27,161 nt of DNA from JAEELC01 sp963621965. Lineage in GTDB: Bacteria > Bacillota_I > Bacilli_A > Acholeplasmatales > Anaeroplasmataceae. Positions within the stretch are counted from its first letter, which is position 1. Every line of letters begins with the position of its first letter. The notes beneath the pieces are model-generated. The model saw only the letters and a list, made by a program, of their open reading frames with translations. It searched no databases and was not told the DNA's origin. Location of the stretch: positions 1 to 27,161 of the forward strand of contig CAVFGN010000026.1 in the NCBI GenBank assembly GCA_963621965.1. The letters run 5' to 3'. The translations under genes and the position numbers were made by a program. Positions 1 to 7,893 of the stretch are shown piece by piece.

Positions 1-30
1 AATTTATCTGGAGAAAAATCTAGTAATTAA
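1..30 (+). CDS. Possible C-terminal tail of a plus-strand gene entering from the left
   Basis: Frame 1 is open from the window edge to a TAA at 28-30 and would give a tail of nine residues ending in EKSSN. A rho-independent terminator follows at 61-92 in the same direction, which is the main reason to think a plus-strand gene ends here. Another frame stays open to position 49, so the frame choice is uncertain. Nothing can be said about function. Confidence 0.25.
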   Translation, partial: NLSGEKSSN

Positions 31-60
31 TACATATTTAAATAATTAATTTAAAGTGCA

Positions 61-92
61 AAAGTGAACCTCAATTAGAAGTTCACTTTTTT
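61..92 (+). terminator. Rho-independent terminator
   Basis: AAAGTGAAC (61-69) pairs perfectly with GTTCACTTT (81-89) across an 11-base loop, and a T-run reaches 92. It probably ends the transcript of the gene lying left of the window. Confidence 0.75.
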
Positions 93-131
93 ATTTGATT
101 ATTAATTATTTAATATAAATTTCAAAACTTA

Positions 132-232
132 TAGGCTTTTGGGGGTGCAGATAATTTTTTTACTTGGATATTTCGTTAATCCCACTTTTCTGGTAGTGTT
201 TTTACATTTTTTAAATACCCCCCTAAAGTCTT
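132..232. repeat. Imperfect inverted repeat pair around a G-run and a C-run
   Basis: The left arm TAGGCTTTTGGGGGT (132-146) matches the reverse complement of the right arm ACCCCCCTAAAGTCTT (217-232) at about 12 of 15 positions. The arms enclose about 70 bp. Runs of five G and six C stand out in this AT-rich DNA. The size fits a MITE-like remnant or a DNA hairpin. No target duplication was seen around it. Confidence 0.35.
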
Positions 233-280
233 TTTTCGTATAAAATCATCTCATTCTTTTATCAGGAACGAAATTAACAA

Positions 281-321
281 AAGTGAGTATAAGTGAGCAA
301 TGAATCTACAAATGTGAGCAA
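281..321 (+). repeat. Three GTGAGYA direct repeats, IS-end-like
   Basis: Three copies of a unit close to AAGTGAGCAA occur at 281-290, 291-300 and 311-321, the first two in tandem. Repeats of this GTGAGCA type near an end are known from IS21-family elements, where they bind the transposase. No transposase gene is near, so this would be a solo end. This is a resemblance only. Confidence 0.35.
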
Positions 322-408
322 AAAACAAGCAACAAATCTATGATACTTGTTATATTCTTTTATTCAGCGTGACTAGCATGTTGCTTAAACATTTCTATCC
401 CCAGTTTT

Positions 409-437
409 AAAAAAAGCACGATACCTTAGTATCGAGC
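409..437 (-). terminator. Terminator of the tRNA array
   Basis: On the minus strand GCTCGATAC and GTATCGTGC (plus-strand 416-437) form a stem of nine positions with one mismatch and a four-base loop. A run of seven T follows (plus-strand A-run 409-415). It lies just after the last tRNA gene. Confidence 0.8.
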
Positions 438-451
438 ATTATATATTCTAT

Positions 452-525
452 TGGAGCAGGTGATGAGAATCGAACTCACGTCAACAGCTTGGAAGGCTGA
501 GGTTCTACCATTAAACTACACCTGC
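452..525 (-). tRNA. tRNA-Gly (anticodon UCC)
   Basis: The minus strand folds into a cloverleaf. The acceptor arm GCAGGTG pairs with CACCTGC, followed by discriminator T and an encoded CCA. The anticodon loop carries TCC, and the T arm contains GTTCGATTC. It is the last member of the four-gene array. Confidence 0.93.
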
Positions 526-530
526 ATAGA

Positions 531-607
531 TGGTCGGAAAGACAGGATTTGAACCTGCGACCTCCTGGTCCCAAACCAGGCGCTCTACCAAGCTAAGCTA
601 CTTTCCG
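531..607 (-). tRNA. tRNA-Pro (anticodon UGG)
   Basis: The acceptor arm CGGAAAG pairs with CTTTCCG, then discriminator A and an encoded CCA. The anticodon loop TTTGGGA gives TGG, and the T loop is GTTCAAATC. It lies 5 bp from tRNA-Gly. Confidence 0.93.
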
Positions 608-663
608 ATGTGACATAAGCATTTTATTGCTTGTCAATGATTTATAAGATAAAATTTTAATAA

Positions 664-740
664 TGGCGCGACATAGAGGACTTGAACCCCTAGCCTTTTG
701 GTTCGTAGCCAAACGATCTATCCAATTGATCTAATGTCGC
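664..740 (-). tRNA. tRNA-Arg (anticodon ACG)
   Basis: The acceptor arm GCGACAT pairs with ATGTCGC, then discriminator G and an encoded CCA. The anticodon loop CTACGAA gives ACG. The A at the wobble position is normally converted to inosine by TadA so that the tRNA reads CGN codons. Confidence 0.93.
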
Positions 741-746
741 AATAAA

Positions 747-822
747 TGGCGGTTCGAACGGGGATCGAACCCGTGATCTCCTGCGTGACAGGCAAGCATG
801 TTAACCACTACACCACCGAACC
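747..822 (-). tRNA. tRNA-Asp (anticodon GUC)
   Basis: The acceptor arm GGTTCGG pairs with TCGAACC (one G-T pair), then discriminator G and an encoded CCA. The anticodon stem and loop CCTGTCACGCAGG gives GTC. It is the first gene of the array, 6 bp ahead of tRNA-Arg. Confidence 0.93.
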
Positions 823-833
823 AGCGCTATATT

Positions 834-862
834 ATAATAGCATATAAAATCCTTTATTGCAA
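834..862 (-). promoter_or_regulatory. Promoter of the tRNA array
   Basis: On the minus strand TTGCAA (857-862) and TATTAT (834-839) are 17 bp apart, and the tRNA-Asp gene begins 12 bp further on. An overlapping TATAAT lies 3 bp downstream but gives a spacing of 20 bp. Confidence 0.6.
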
Positions 863-987
863 CAACTTTTTTAAAAATATTTTTATATTTTTTAATCCTT
901 TAATTGTAAAATCTTATAGTTTCTTAATATTAACTAAATAATAATTGAAATTTTTTAGAAAATAAGCGGTATTTACTAAACTGTTAT

Positions 988-1611
988 TTATTCGCGTCCA
1001 CAATCTAGATAAAATTCTTCTGCTTCTTTTTCCCATTTTTCTTTATCAGCCTCAGTTATTTTTCTAATTACCCGGCATGGGTTTCCACAAGCCACACAGT
1101 TTGAGGGAATATCCTTTACAACTGTAGAATTTGCACCAATCACAACATTATCTCCAATTGTTACTCCAGGGCATATTACTGTATTTCCGCCTACCCAAAC
1201 TGAGTTTCCAATTTTCACTTCTTTTGCGTATTCTAAACCGCTATTCCTAATATTTGCATCAATCGGATGTCCTGCTGTATATACACTAACACGAGGTGCA
1301 AAGAAAACATCATTTCCTATAATAATCTTAGCGCAATCAAGCATTATGCAATCAAAGTTTGCGTAAAATCTATCGCCTAGATAAATATTTGCGCCGTAAT
1401 CGCAATGAAAAGGTTTATTAATGCATAAACCTTCACCTACTCCGCCAAAATATTTTTTACATAATTCTTCTCTAGTTTTAAAATCAGAGTATAAAGTAGA
1501 ATTAAATTTATCTAAAAATTCATTTCTTTTGTTAAACATTTCTTCTCTGTCACTATCTTTATAACCACAGTGATAAAGTTTTCCGCTAAGCATTCTTTCT
1601 AGTTGTTTCAT
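988..1611 (-). CDS. maa: Sugar O-acetyltransferase, maltose/galactoside acetyltransferase type
   Basis: This 207-residue protein belongs to the left-handed beta-helix acetyltransferases that move acetyl from acetyl-CoA to a hydroxyl of a sugar. The N-terminal helical Maa-type region (about 1-50) is followed by hexapeptide repeats (about 60-175), for example IGDNVVIGANSTVV. The presumed catalytic histidine is H115 in TAGHP. Length and order match the Maa/LacA family. An AAGGAG site lies 7 bp before the ATG. The gene follows the aroC end by 64 bp on the same strand, with a weak hairpin between, so it may be read partly with the aro operon. The true acceptor sugar cannot be told from sequence, and a role in recycling or detoxifying sugars is inference. 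Confidence 0.88.
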   Translation of the reverse strand: MKQLERMLSGKLYHCGYKDSDREEMFNKRNEFLDKFNSTLYSDFKTREELCKKYFGGVGEGLCINKPFHCDYGANIYLGDRFYANFDCIMLDCAKIIIGNDVFFAPRVSVYTAGHPIDANIRNSGLEYAKEVKIGNSVWVGGNTVICPGVTIGDNVVIGANSTVVKDIPSNCVACGNPCRVIRKITEADKEKWEKEAEEFYLDCGRE

Positions 1612-1641
1612 TATTAATACTCCTTTTTTGATTAAAACAGT

Positions 1642-1663
1642 TAACTAATAATTAAATTAGTTA
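1642..1663 (-). terminator. Weak hairpin after aroC
   Basis: TAACTAAT and ATTAGTTA pair over 8 bp around a six-base loop. On the minus strand a short T-rich tail (CTGTTTT) follows. It lies between aroC and maa and may end only part of the aro transcripts. Confidence 0.4.
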
Positions 1664-1675
1664 GCCGTAAATAAA

Positions 1676-2662
1676 CTATTTAAAAGATTTATTTATTAAA
1701 TACAAATCACACAATGCAATATTCAAACAAGCTTCAAGTACAACAGGAGCTCTGAGTGCAATACAAGCATCATGACGTCCTTTGATTTCTAGAGTTTCTA
1801 TTTTTTTATGTTCAAAATTATATGTCTCTTGTTTTGCGCCAATCGATGATGTAGGTTTTACAAATACGTTAACAATAACATCGTTTCCATTAGTTATACC
1901 ACCGTTAATACCACCATTATTATTAGTCTTTGTTGTACCTTTATCATCAATTATTAAATCATTATATTCTGATCCCTTTAAAGTCTCACCGTCAAAGCCA
2001 ACACCAAAGGAAACACCTTTTACAGCACCAATAGAATATAGTAAATGACTAATCTTTGATTCAGCTGAATCAAAATAAGGCTCGCCTAAACCAAATGGAA
2101 CATTTCTAGCCGTTAATCTAATAGTTCCACCGATTGAATCCATATTTTTTATAGCATCTTCAAGTTCTTTTGCAAACTCACTTTTGTTTGTATTTTTATG
2201 TAAAGAAATAATCTCACTTGTGACATCAATTCCTGTAATTTTTTTAGCTATAACACCAGCACAAACAATACCTAAAGTTAAACGACCAGAAAAAGAGCCA
2301 CCACCGCGGTAATCGTTATATCCGTCATATTTTTGATAAGCTGTAAGGTCACAGTGTCCAGGTCGTGGGTGTTTAATTAAGTTAGAATAATCATTATCAT
2401 TTACATTCTCATTTAAAAAATCAATTAAAATAGGAGCTCCTGTAGTGTATCCGTTAAATACACCACTTTTAATATGAGGAATATCTTTTTCAATTCTTGG
2501 GGTAGTACCTTTTGCACCTGGTTTTCTTCTTTTTAGATCTTCTAAAAAGTCTTCTTCAGACAATTTAATTCCACTTTTCACACCGTCAATTAAAATACCA
2601 CAACATTCTCCATGACTCTCTCCGTATATACTTATACGAAATATAGTACCAAAACTATTCAC
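1676..2662 (-). CDS. aroC: Chorismate synthase
   Basis: The enzyme makes chorismate from 5-enolpyruvylshikimate-3-phosphate and needs reduced FMN. Seen in the sequence: the N-terminal NSFGTIFRISIYGESHG signature, RPGHCDLTAYQKY, the YRGGGSFSGR flavin/substrate loop, and GRHDACIALRAPVV near the end. I place the start at a GTG (2660-2662): it has AAGGAG 7 bp upstream, and the family begins right at this NSFG, whereas the longer ATG start adds a charged leader inside aroE. The result is 328 residues, somewhat short for the family. The GTG start overlaps the aroE stop in GTGAATAG, so translation is probably coupled. It is the last aro gene of the operon. Confidence 0.93.
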   Translation of the reverse strand: MNSFGTIFRISIYGESHGECCGILIDGVKSGIKLSEEDFLEDLKRRKPGAKGTTPRIEKDIPHIKSGVFNGYTTGAPILIDFLNENVNDNDYSNLIKHPRPGHCDLTAYQKYDGYNDYRGGGSFSGRLTLGIVCAGVIAKKITGIDVTSEIISLHKNTNKSEFAKELEDAIKNMDSIGGTIRLTARNVPFGLGEPYFDSAESKISHLLYSIGAVKGVSFGVGFDGETLKGSEYNDLIIDDKGTTKTNNNGGINGGITNGNDVIVNVFVKPTSSIGAKQETYNFEHKKIETLEIKGRHDACIALRAPVVLEACLNIALCDLYLINKSFK

Positions 2663-3425
2663 CTTTGATCTCCTTTTCAATTTCTAAATATAATTTATTA
2701 TAATCAATATCGTATTCTTTACCTAACCATATATCTTCGCTTTTAGCACCTTGCATAACTAGCATCATAAGACCGTTATAACTATTTTTGTTATAACTCA
2801 TAAGTTTTGTAGTAGAAGGATTAAATATAATATCTACAATTACATTTGCTTTTTGAGCTACTTTCTCACTCAAAGGACTCAGAGAGACATTAGGATACAT
2901 TCCAACAGGAGTAGTATTAATAACAACATCTATATCTCTATTTACTAACATATCATAAGATAATTGATTTTCCTTAGGATTTCTCGAAACACAAATAGCT
3001 TTACCATCAAGTGTTTCTATTGCTTTCACTACAGCCGCACTAGCACCGCCTGTTCCTAAAACTAAACATTCTTTATTTTTAACTGATACATTGTAATATT
3101 TAAGTTCATTCATAAAGCCAAAATAATCAGTATTAGTACCGTGAACTAACCCATCTTTTAAGTAAACTGTGTTTACAGCTCCGATTTTGCGCGCTACTTC
3201 ATCAATCACATCTAGATATTTCATTACTTCTTTTTTATAAGGAATAGTAACGTTGTATCCAACATACTCTCCGCATCTTATTTTATCAATATAATCCTCG
3301 AGTTTATCTTCATCAGTTTGTATTAACTCGTAAGTTGCATCAATTCCTTTTAAAGCAAATAATTTTTTGTGAAGAAGTGGAGAATAGCTATGACCTAACT
3401 TTTTTCCAATTAAACCAAATTTCAT
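2655..3425 (-). CDS. aroE: Shikimate dehydrogenase (NADP-dependent)
   Basis: This protein of 256 residues reduces 3-dehydroshikimate to shikimate. The N-terminal substrate domain has GKKLGHSYSPLLH, with the serines that hold shikimate, NVTIPYK with the catalytic lysine, and NTDYFGF with the catalytic Asp. The nucleotide domain has VLGTGGASAAVV and NTTPVGM, and MQGAKSEDIW ends the fold. A GAGGA site lies 5 bp before the ATG. One base separates it from the aroQ stop upstream, and it overlaps aroC downstream by 8 bp. Full length with no missing motif. Confidence 0.95.
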   Translation of the reverse strand: MKFGLIGKKLGHSYSPLLHKKLFALKGIDATYELIQTDEDKLEDYIDKIRCGEYVGYNVTIPYKKEVMKYLDVIDEVARKIGAVNTVYLKDGLVHGTNTDYFGFMNELKYYNVSVKNKECLVLGTGGASAAVVKAIETLDGKAICVSRNPKENQLSYDMLVNRDIDVVINTTPVGMYPNVSLSPLSEKVAQKANVIVDIIFNPSTTKLMSYNKNSYNGLMMLVMQGAKSEDIWLGKEYDIDYNKLYLEIEKEIKGE

Positions 3426-3426
3426 A

Positions 3427-3699
3427 TTAGTCCTCGTTTAATTTTGTTTGATATTCTTTACTTACCTTAAGTAATGATTTAAAGAATTCTAAGTAATATT
3501 CTTCTAATTCTTTATCACTTAATAAAGCAACATTCTTATTAATAATTGCTTCTTCTCTTTTAGAATCTAAAATTGGAAGATTATTTTCTTTTTTGTACTC
3601 TGCAACCATTTTACTTGCACTCATTCTTTTTTTAAACAATTCTATCATTTCTTTATCACAAGTATTAATGATTTCTCTTGCAGTTTCTAATTTATTCAT
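3427..3699 (-). CDS. aroQ: Chorismate mutase, AroQ type
   Basis: A stand-alone 90-residue all-helical mutase that turns chorismate into prephenate, feeding TyrA and phenylalanine synthesis. The pattern ETAREIINTCDKEMIELFKKRM, then AEYKKEN, then PILDSKREE carries the expected active-site Arg, Arg, Lys, Asp, Arg and Glu. An earlier ATG at 3735 exists in frame, but the GGAGG lies between it and the ATG at 3699, and family alignment begins at MNKLETAR, so I use 3699. This start overlaps the aroA stop in ATGAATAA. No prephenate dehydratase or DAHP synthase domain is attached. Confidence 0.9.
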   Translation of the reverse strand: MNKLETAREIINTCDKEMIELFKKRMSASKMVAEYKKENNLPILDSKREEAIINKNVALLSDKELEEYYLEFFKSLLKVSKEYQTKLNED

Positions 3700-4954
3700 A
3701 TTTAATAATACCTCCAAGTTTCTTAAAGTCATCAAAGAAGTTAGGATAACTCTTACTTACAGCACCAGCATTTAATATTACAATATCTCTTGAGGCAATT
3801 GTAGAAGCCATCGCAAACGCCATTACCAGTCTATGATCGTTGTGTGAATCAAGAACACCACCAATTATATCTGTTTTTCCGTTTACTATAAGTGTATCGC
3901 TTGTTTCACTAACATTAGCACCCAGTTTGTTTAATTCCTCTTTAACACAAGTGATTCTATCACATTCTTTTATCCTTAATCTACTCGCATTAACTAATCG
4001 TGATGTGCCGTTAATTTGTGTAAATATAACACTTAACGCCGGCCCTAAATCCGGAGTTTGTGATACATCAATATCAACGCTTTCGAGTTTATTAATCTTC
4101 GTAATTAATGTGTCGCCTTCAAAAGAGATGTCTGCACCAATGCGTTTAACATAGTCAACAATAGATTTATCCCCTTGAAGTGAGTCTTTATTTACTCCAT
4201 TAATTTTTATGTTATTTCCTAGCATGTTAGCTTCTAAAAAGAAAGCCACTTGAGAAAAATCTCCTTCTACTTTGTAGTCATAAGGTTTATATACCTGATT
4301 TCCTTTAATTAAAAATTTATTATCTTCAAATTTAATATCTATACCGTATTTCTTTAAAATATCAAGAGTTAGATTGATATATCCTAAGCTTTCAATTTTA
4401 GTTGTAATTATGATTTCACTATCAGCTTCACACAAAGGAAGTGCAAATAAAAGTCCAGTGATGAATTGGCTTGAAACATTACCTTCTAAATAGTATTTAC
4501 CACCTGTTAATTTTTTAGAACATTTAAGAGGAAGATAGTGATTACTATCTTTTTGATAATTAATATTATGCTTATCGAATATATCAAAATAAGTATCAAG
4601 TGGTCTATCAACGAGTTTATTATGACCCACAAATGTAATTTCTTCACTTGCTAGCAAAGCAATAGGTATCATGAAACGAAGAGTTGAACCAGATTCGTTT
4701 GCGTCAATCGTATCTTTAGCACGTCGAGGATAACATCCATTAACCACTACAAATGTGTCGTGTACATCAATTTTAGCGCCTATTGCGCGCATTGCATCAA
4801 TTGTAGCTAAAATATCATTTGAGTATGCAACGTTTGTTATTTTTGAGGTGCCACTAGCTAGTGAAGCACAAATTATTGCTCTGTGAGCTAAGCTTTTTGA
4901 TGGTGGAATATTCACACTACCTTCTAGTTTATGTGGTGTAATTCTTACATTCAT
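3692..4954 (-). CDS. aroA: 3-phosphoshikimate 1-carboxyvinyltransferase (EPSP synthase)
   Basis: This protein of 420 residues joins phosphoenolpyruvate to shikimate-3-phosphate. Visible active-site blocks: PPSKSLAHRA near residue 20, ESGSTLRF near 87, VDRPLDTY near 120, SSQFITGLL near 160, DLGPALS near 305, LRIKECDRI near 330, HNDHRLVMAFA near 375 and VSKSYPNF near 400. AAGGAG lies 8 bp ahead of the ATG. The start shares one base with the aroB stop (TAATG) and the end overlaps aroQ by 8 bp. Complete, ordinary family member. Confidence 0.96.
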   Translation of the reverse strand: MNVRITPHKLEGSVNIPPSKSLAHRAIICASLASGTSKITNVAYSNDILATIDAMRAIGAKIDVHDTFVVVNGCYPRRAKDTIDANESGSTLRFMIPIALLASEEITFVGHNKLVDRPLDTYFDIFDKHNINYQKDSNHYLPLKCSKKLTGGKYYLEGNVSSQFITGLLFALPLCEADSEIIITTKIESLGYINLTLDILKKYGIDIKFEDNKFLIKGNQVYKPYDYKVEGDFSQVAFFLEANMLGNNIKINGVNKDSLQGDKSIVDYVKRIGADISFEGDTLITKINKLESVDIDVSQTPDLGPALSVIFTQINGTSRLVNASRLRIKECDRITCVKEELNKLGANVSETSDTLIVNGKTDIIGGVLDSHNDHRLVMAFAMASTIASRDIVILNAGAVSKSYPNFFDDFKKLGGIIKYE

Positions 4955-5979
4955 TAGACTAGCTCCTTTAGTTTATTCTCATCTATTTTATAAATCACAG
5001 TTTTACCAATTTCACTAATTAGAATAAATGATACAACTCCTGCTAAGTTTTTCTTATCATAAATTGTCTTAGCTAAATATTTCTTATAATCGTATTCTTT
5101 AGTGGGTAAATTATAACTTTCAAGTATTCTTGATAATTCTTTGTAAATTGTCTTATCGGTAATATTTAAATCTTCACCAAGTTTAAGAGCCATTAACATA
5201 CCAATTCCAACAGCTTCACCGTGTTTATAACCATCTTCTAACTCAATAATGTGGCCAAAAGTATGGCCAAAGTTTAGAATCATTCTATCTCCTTGGTCAA
5301 ACTCATCCTTTAAAACAACATTTTGTTTAACCTTCAAAGACTCAAATATAATTTCTTCATCGATTTTTGGGTGTATCTTAAGTGCTTCAAATAGTTTAGC
5401 ATTTCCTATTAAACCATGTTTTATAAGTTCACCCATGCCATTTGAAAATTCAACACTTGGCAATGTGTTTAGCGTATTTGGATCAATAAGTACTGCAAGT
5501 GGTTGCTTGAATGCGCCGACAACATTTTTACGGTTATAAAAATCAATACCTGTCTTACCACCAATTGAGGAATCCATTTGACTCAAAAGGGATGTAGGAA
5601 TACCAACGTAAGGAATGCCACGATAGATTGAGGATGCGACAAATCCCGTAAGATCCCCTATTACTCCACCACCAAGCGCAACGAGCAATTCATTTCTTCT
5701 AATATCTAAATCGAATAATTGTTTTAATACACTCACGTACGTATCAAACGATTTTGAGTTCTCACCCGCAGGAACTACTATATGTTTAACAACAAAATCA
5801 GATTCAAGCTGTTTTACTACCTTATCTAAATATATAGGTCCAACATTAGAATCTGTTATGATATATATTTTTTTATTTTTATAAACATCCATAATATATT
5901 TATTTAAATTATCTAGAATACCAGATTCAATATATACATTATAAGGATTATTTTTTAAAGTCATGTTTATAATTTTCAT
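4954..5979 (-). CDS. aroB: 3-dehydroquinate synthase
   Basis: The enzyme cyclises DAHP to 3-dehydroquinate with NAD and a bound metal. The 341-residue protein shows the NAD-binding GGGVIGDLTGFVASSIYRG, then PTSLLSQMDSSIGGKTGID, GELIKHG with a metal-binding Glu, NFGHTFGH and HGEAVGIGM with the metal-binding His residues. The start is in a TAATG overlap with the tyrA stop. The ribosome site (AGATGG) is weak, which suits translation coupled to tyrA. DAHP synthase, which makes its substrate, is not in the window. Confidence 0.95.
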   Translation of the reverse strand: MKIINMTLKNNPYNVYIESGILDNLNKYIMDVYKNKKIYIITDSNVGPIYLDKVVKQLESDFVVKHIVVPAGENSKSFDTYVSVLKQLFDLDIRRNELLVALGGGVIGDLTGFVASSIYRGIPYVGIPTSLLSQMDSSIGGKTGIDFYNRKNVVGAFKQPLAVLIDPNTLNTLPSVEFSNGMGELIKHGLIGNAKLFEALKIHPKIDEEIIFESLKVKQNVVLKDEFDQGDRMILNFGHTFGHIIELEDGYKHGEAVGIGMLMALKLGEDLNITDKTIYKELSRILESYNLPTKEYDYKKYLAKTIYDKKNLAGVVSFILISEIGKTVIYKIDENKLKELV

Positions 5980-6806
5980 TATTTTTCCATCTTCTCTCTT
6001 ATTTCTTTAGCCCTTACAAATTGTTCTTCAAGTAATTTTTTATCATCATTAATTAAAGATGTTTTAATCTTATCTAAAAAGAACTCAAAATTATCAATTT
6101 CGTTGATTAAATAATCTTTATTAGAAAAGAATAACTCGCTCCATAAATCTTTGTTTATTTTTGCTATTCTAGTTAAATCTCTGTAAGAGTCGCCAATAAA
6201 GTTTTTAGTATCACTTTCTGTATCACTGTTGACTAAAGCAACCGCAATCGCATGAGCTAATTGACTTGTAAAACCAATCATTTTATCATGTTTTTCTTTA
6301 GTGATGACTGTAATACGCGCAAATTCTAAATCGTGTGCAATGTTCTCAAGTAGTCTAATGTCTTCTTTTCTTGATGATTCATCGATAATTAAAAAATTCG
6401 CTTTCTTAAATATATTAGGGTCACTAAAAGTAATACCAATCTTTTCCTTGCCAGCCATTGGATGGTGAGATATATAACTTGCAGGACTTGCGATTTTAAT
6501 AGCTTCGTCTAAAAAGCATCTCTTAACTCCACACACATCAGTTATAACTTGGTTTTCATTAAATAAATGTTTATACTTCTTTAAGAAGTCTAATATACTG
6601 TTTGGGTATAAACCAATAATTATTAGTTCTACTTTTGAAATAAAATCACTTGCCTCAAGCGAACCGTAATCAATAATTTCGTTTTTTAGCGCAAAATCAA
6701 TTGTATCTTGTTTTATATCGACTCCGTAAATCGTGTGTCCCTTATCTTTTAACCCTTTTGCATACGAAGCACCAATAATGCCTAAACCAACTATTAATAT
6801 ATTCAT
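5979..6806 (-). CDS. tyrA: Prephenate dehydrogenase
   Basis: This protein of 275 residues oxidises and decarboxylates prephenate to 4-hydroxyphenylpyruvate, the tyrosine precursor. The N-terminal Rossmann motif ILIVGLGIIGASYA is followed by VITDVCGVK and SHHPMAGKEKIG with the catalytic His, then a helical dimer domain. No ACT or chorismate mutase domain is fused, and the mutase is the separate aroQ three genes on. A GTG three codons earlier (6815) sits only 2 bp from the AAGG, so the ATG at 6806 is preferred. First gene of the operon, with a promoter just upstream. Confidence 0.92.
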   Translation of the reverse strand: MNILIVGLGIIGASYAKGLKDKGHTIYGVDIKQDTIDFALKNEIIDYGSLEASDFISKVELIIIGLYPNSILDFLKKYKHLFNENQVITDVCGVKRCFLDEAIKIASPASYISHHPMAGKEKIGITFSDPNIFKKANFLIIDESSRKEDIRLLENIAHDLEFARITVITKEKHDKMIGFTSQLAHAIAVALVNSDTESDTKNFIGDSYRDLTRIAKINKDLWSELFFSNKDYLINEIDNFEFFLDKIKTSLINDDKKLLEEQFVRAKEIREKMEK

Positions 6807-6832
6807 AAAAATCACTACCTTATGTAATAAAT

Positions 6833-6861
6833 ATCATACCATTTTTAGTTATATTTTTAAA
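6833..6861 (-). promoter_or_regulatory. Promoter of the aro operon
   Basis: On the minus strand TATGAT (6833-6838) carries an extended TGG (6839-6841). A poor -35 TTTAAA (6856-6861) lies 17 bp away. The predicted leader is only about 20 nt, which leaves no room for a tyrosine or tryptophan T-box. Confidence 0.5.
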
Positions 6862-7112
6862 TAATTAGACTCAAAAATTAGAACTATATCAAGAGTATCT
6901 CCAAACTCTATGATATTAATTTATGTAATTTGTATTACACTGTAGGCAAAATATCATAAACTTTTTGTATGAACTACTAAAATATTTATAAAAGTCAATT
7001 AGAAAACACATGAAAATTGTAATTCGGATATAATATAAATATTGTATTTAATCTAAACTCGCTCGGAATTTGTTATATTTTAATTGTAATGTAGATAAGA
7101 AGGTAAACTTTT
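6862..7112. other. Intergenic region with nested inverted repeats
   Basis: Between tyrA and the ATPase remnant there is no convincing gene. TATGATATT (6909-6917) and AATATCATA (6950-6958) form a 9-bp inverted repeat that encloses TGTAAT/ATTACA (6924-6939). The ten bases AAATATCATA also recur at 6829-6838, overlapping the tyrA -10 box, so a repeated binding site for a regulator is possible. A TATAAT at 7029-7034 could have served the plus-strand gene but lacks a clear -35. Confidence 0.35.
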
Positions 7113-7893
7113 ATGTATTTCAAAAGAAAAATTGACCATATTTTAGATGTTGTAAGCGAATATATCCATTAATAAAATAGTAGAAGCTTATAAGGTTTTA
7201 AATAGTACTATATTTGATATGAAAACTGATTTTGGTAGAAGAAAAGGAAAAAACGGGGAACCATTATTCAAACCCGGAGAAGTCAGTCGTATTCAAAACG
7301 TATTTGAACTTATTCCTACGTTTCTTTCAAAAGAAAACAAAAGATTCATTGTTTCAAAAGTTCAAACAGGTTCTTCGTACGATAAAAACGATGCAATTAA
7401 TTACCTAAAAGAAGCACATATAGTATCTAAAGTTTATAATCTATCATTACCATCACTACCACTTATTGGTGAAAAAATTGAATCTCAATTTAAATTATTT
7501 CTAAAAGACATAGGTATAGTAACCTCAATGTTTGGTATCGATACAGTTAGATCAATGAACAAAGGCGAACTTGGACAAGGAAAAGGAGCCATCTACGAGG
7601 CTTTAGTATTTGATTCTCTAATAAAAGGCGGTATATCTCCTTATTATTTTGCAAAAGAATCAGGCTTAGAAATCGACTTTGTAATACCTTATAAAAACTA
7701 TGCAACTCTACTCGAAGTAAAAACAAAAAACGGAAATACAAAATCAAGCAAAACTGTTATGAACCATCCAGAACATTACGGAAAAACTAAATTAATAAAA
7801 ATTGGTGATTATAATGTGTCTGAATTGGGCGATATTATTAGAATGCCGATCTATCTAACTTTTGCATTAAACAAGGAAGATTATGATTTTTAA
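7113..7893 (+). pseudogene. Remnant of an AAA_14/DUF4143 ATP-binding protein, core deleted
   Basis: Full-length members are usually 400-plus residues: a short MYFKRKID leader, an AAA ATPase core with Walker motifs, and a C-terminal DUF4143 domain. Here an ATG at 7113 with AAGAAGG upstream encodes MYFKRKIDHILDVV and stops at 7170-7172. The C-terminal part continues in another frame, open from 7156 and with an ATG at 7219. It reads VEAYKVLNSTIFDM, then IQNVFELIPTFLSKENKRF, the KGAIYEALVFDSLI block and the nuclease-like LEIDFVI...LLEVKTK. About 200 residues holding the whole nucleotide site are missing. The 224-residue frame from 7219 has no good ribosome site. This is best read as an internally deleted gene; a functional stand-alone DUF4143 protein is less likely. 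Confidence 0.8.

Larger units (their letters stand above)
93..408. other. Gene-free stretch with mobile-element-like repeats
   Basis: No open frame with a ribosome site was found on either strand. The stretch holds one G-run/C-run inverted repeat pair (132-232) and one cluster of GTGAGYA direct repeats (281-321), listed separately. Otherwise it is plain AT-rich sequence. It may be the remains of insertion sequences next to the tRNA array. Confidence 0.5.

Noticed and set aside
281..321. A small CRISPR array
   Set aside because: The repeats are about 10 bp, with no spacers of even size and no cas genes nearby.
2663..2680. Longer ATG start for chorismate synthase
   Set aside because: The Shine-Dalgarno lies downstream of that ATG and directly before the GTG at 2662, where family homology begins.
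7219..7893. An intact short gene for a DUF4143 protein
   Set aside because: There is no ribosome site before 7219, and the family's N-terminal MYFKRKID leader lies 106 bp upstream in another frame, which points to a deletion.
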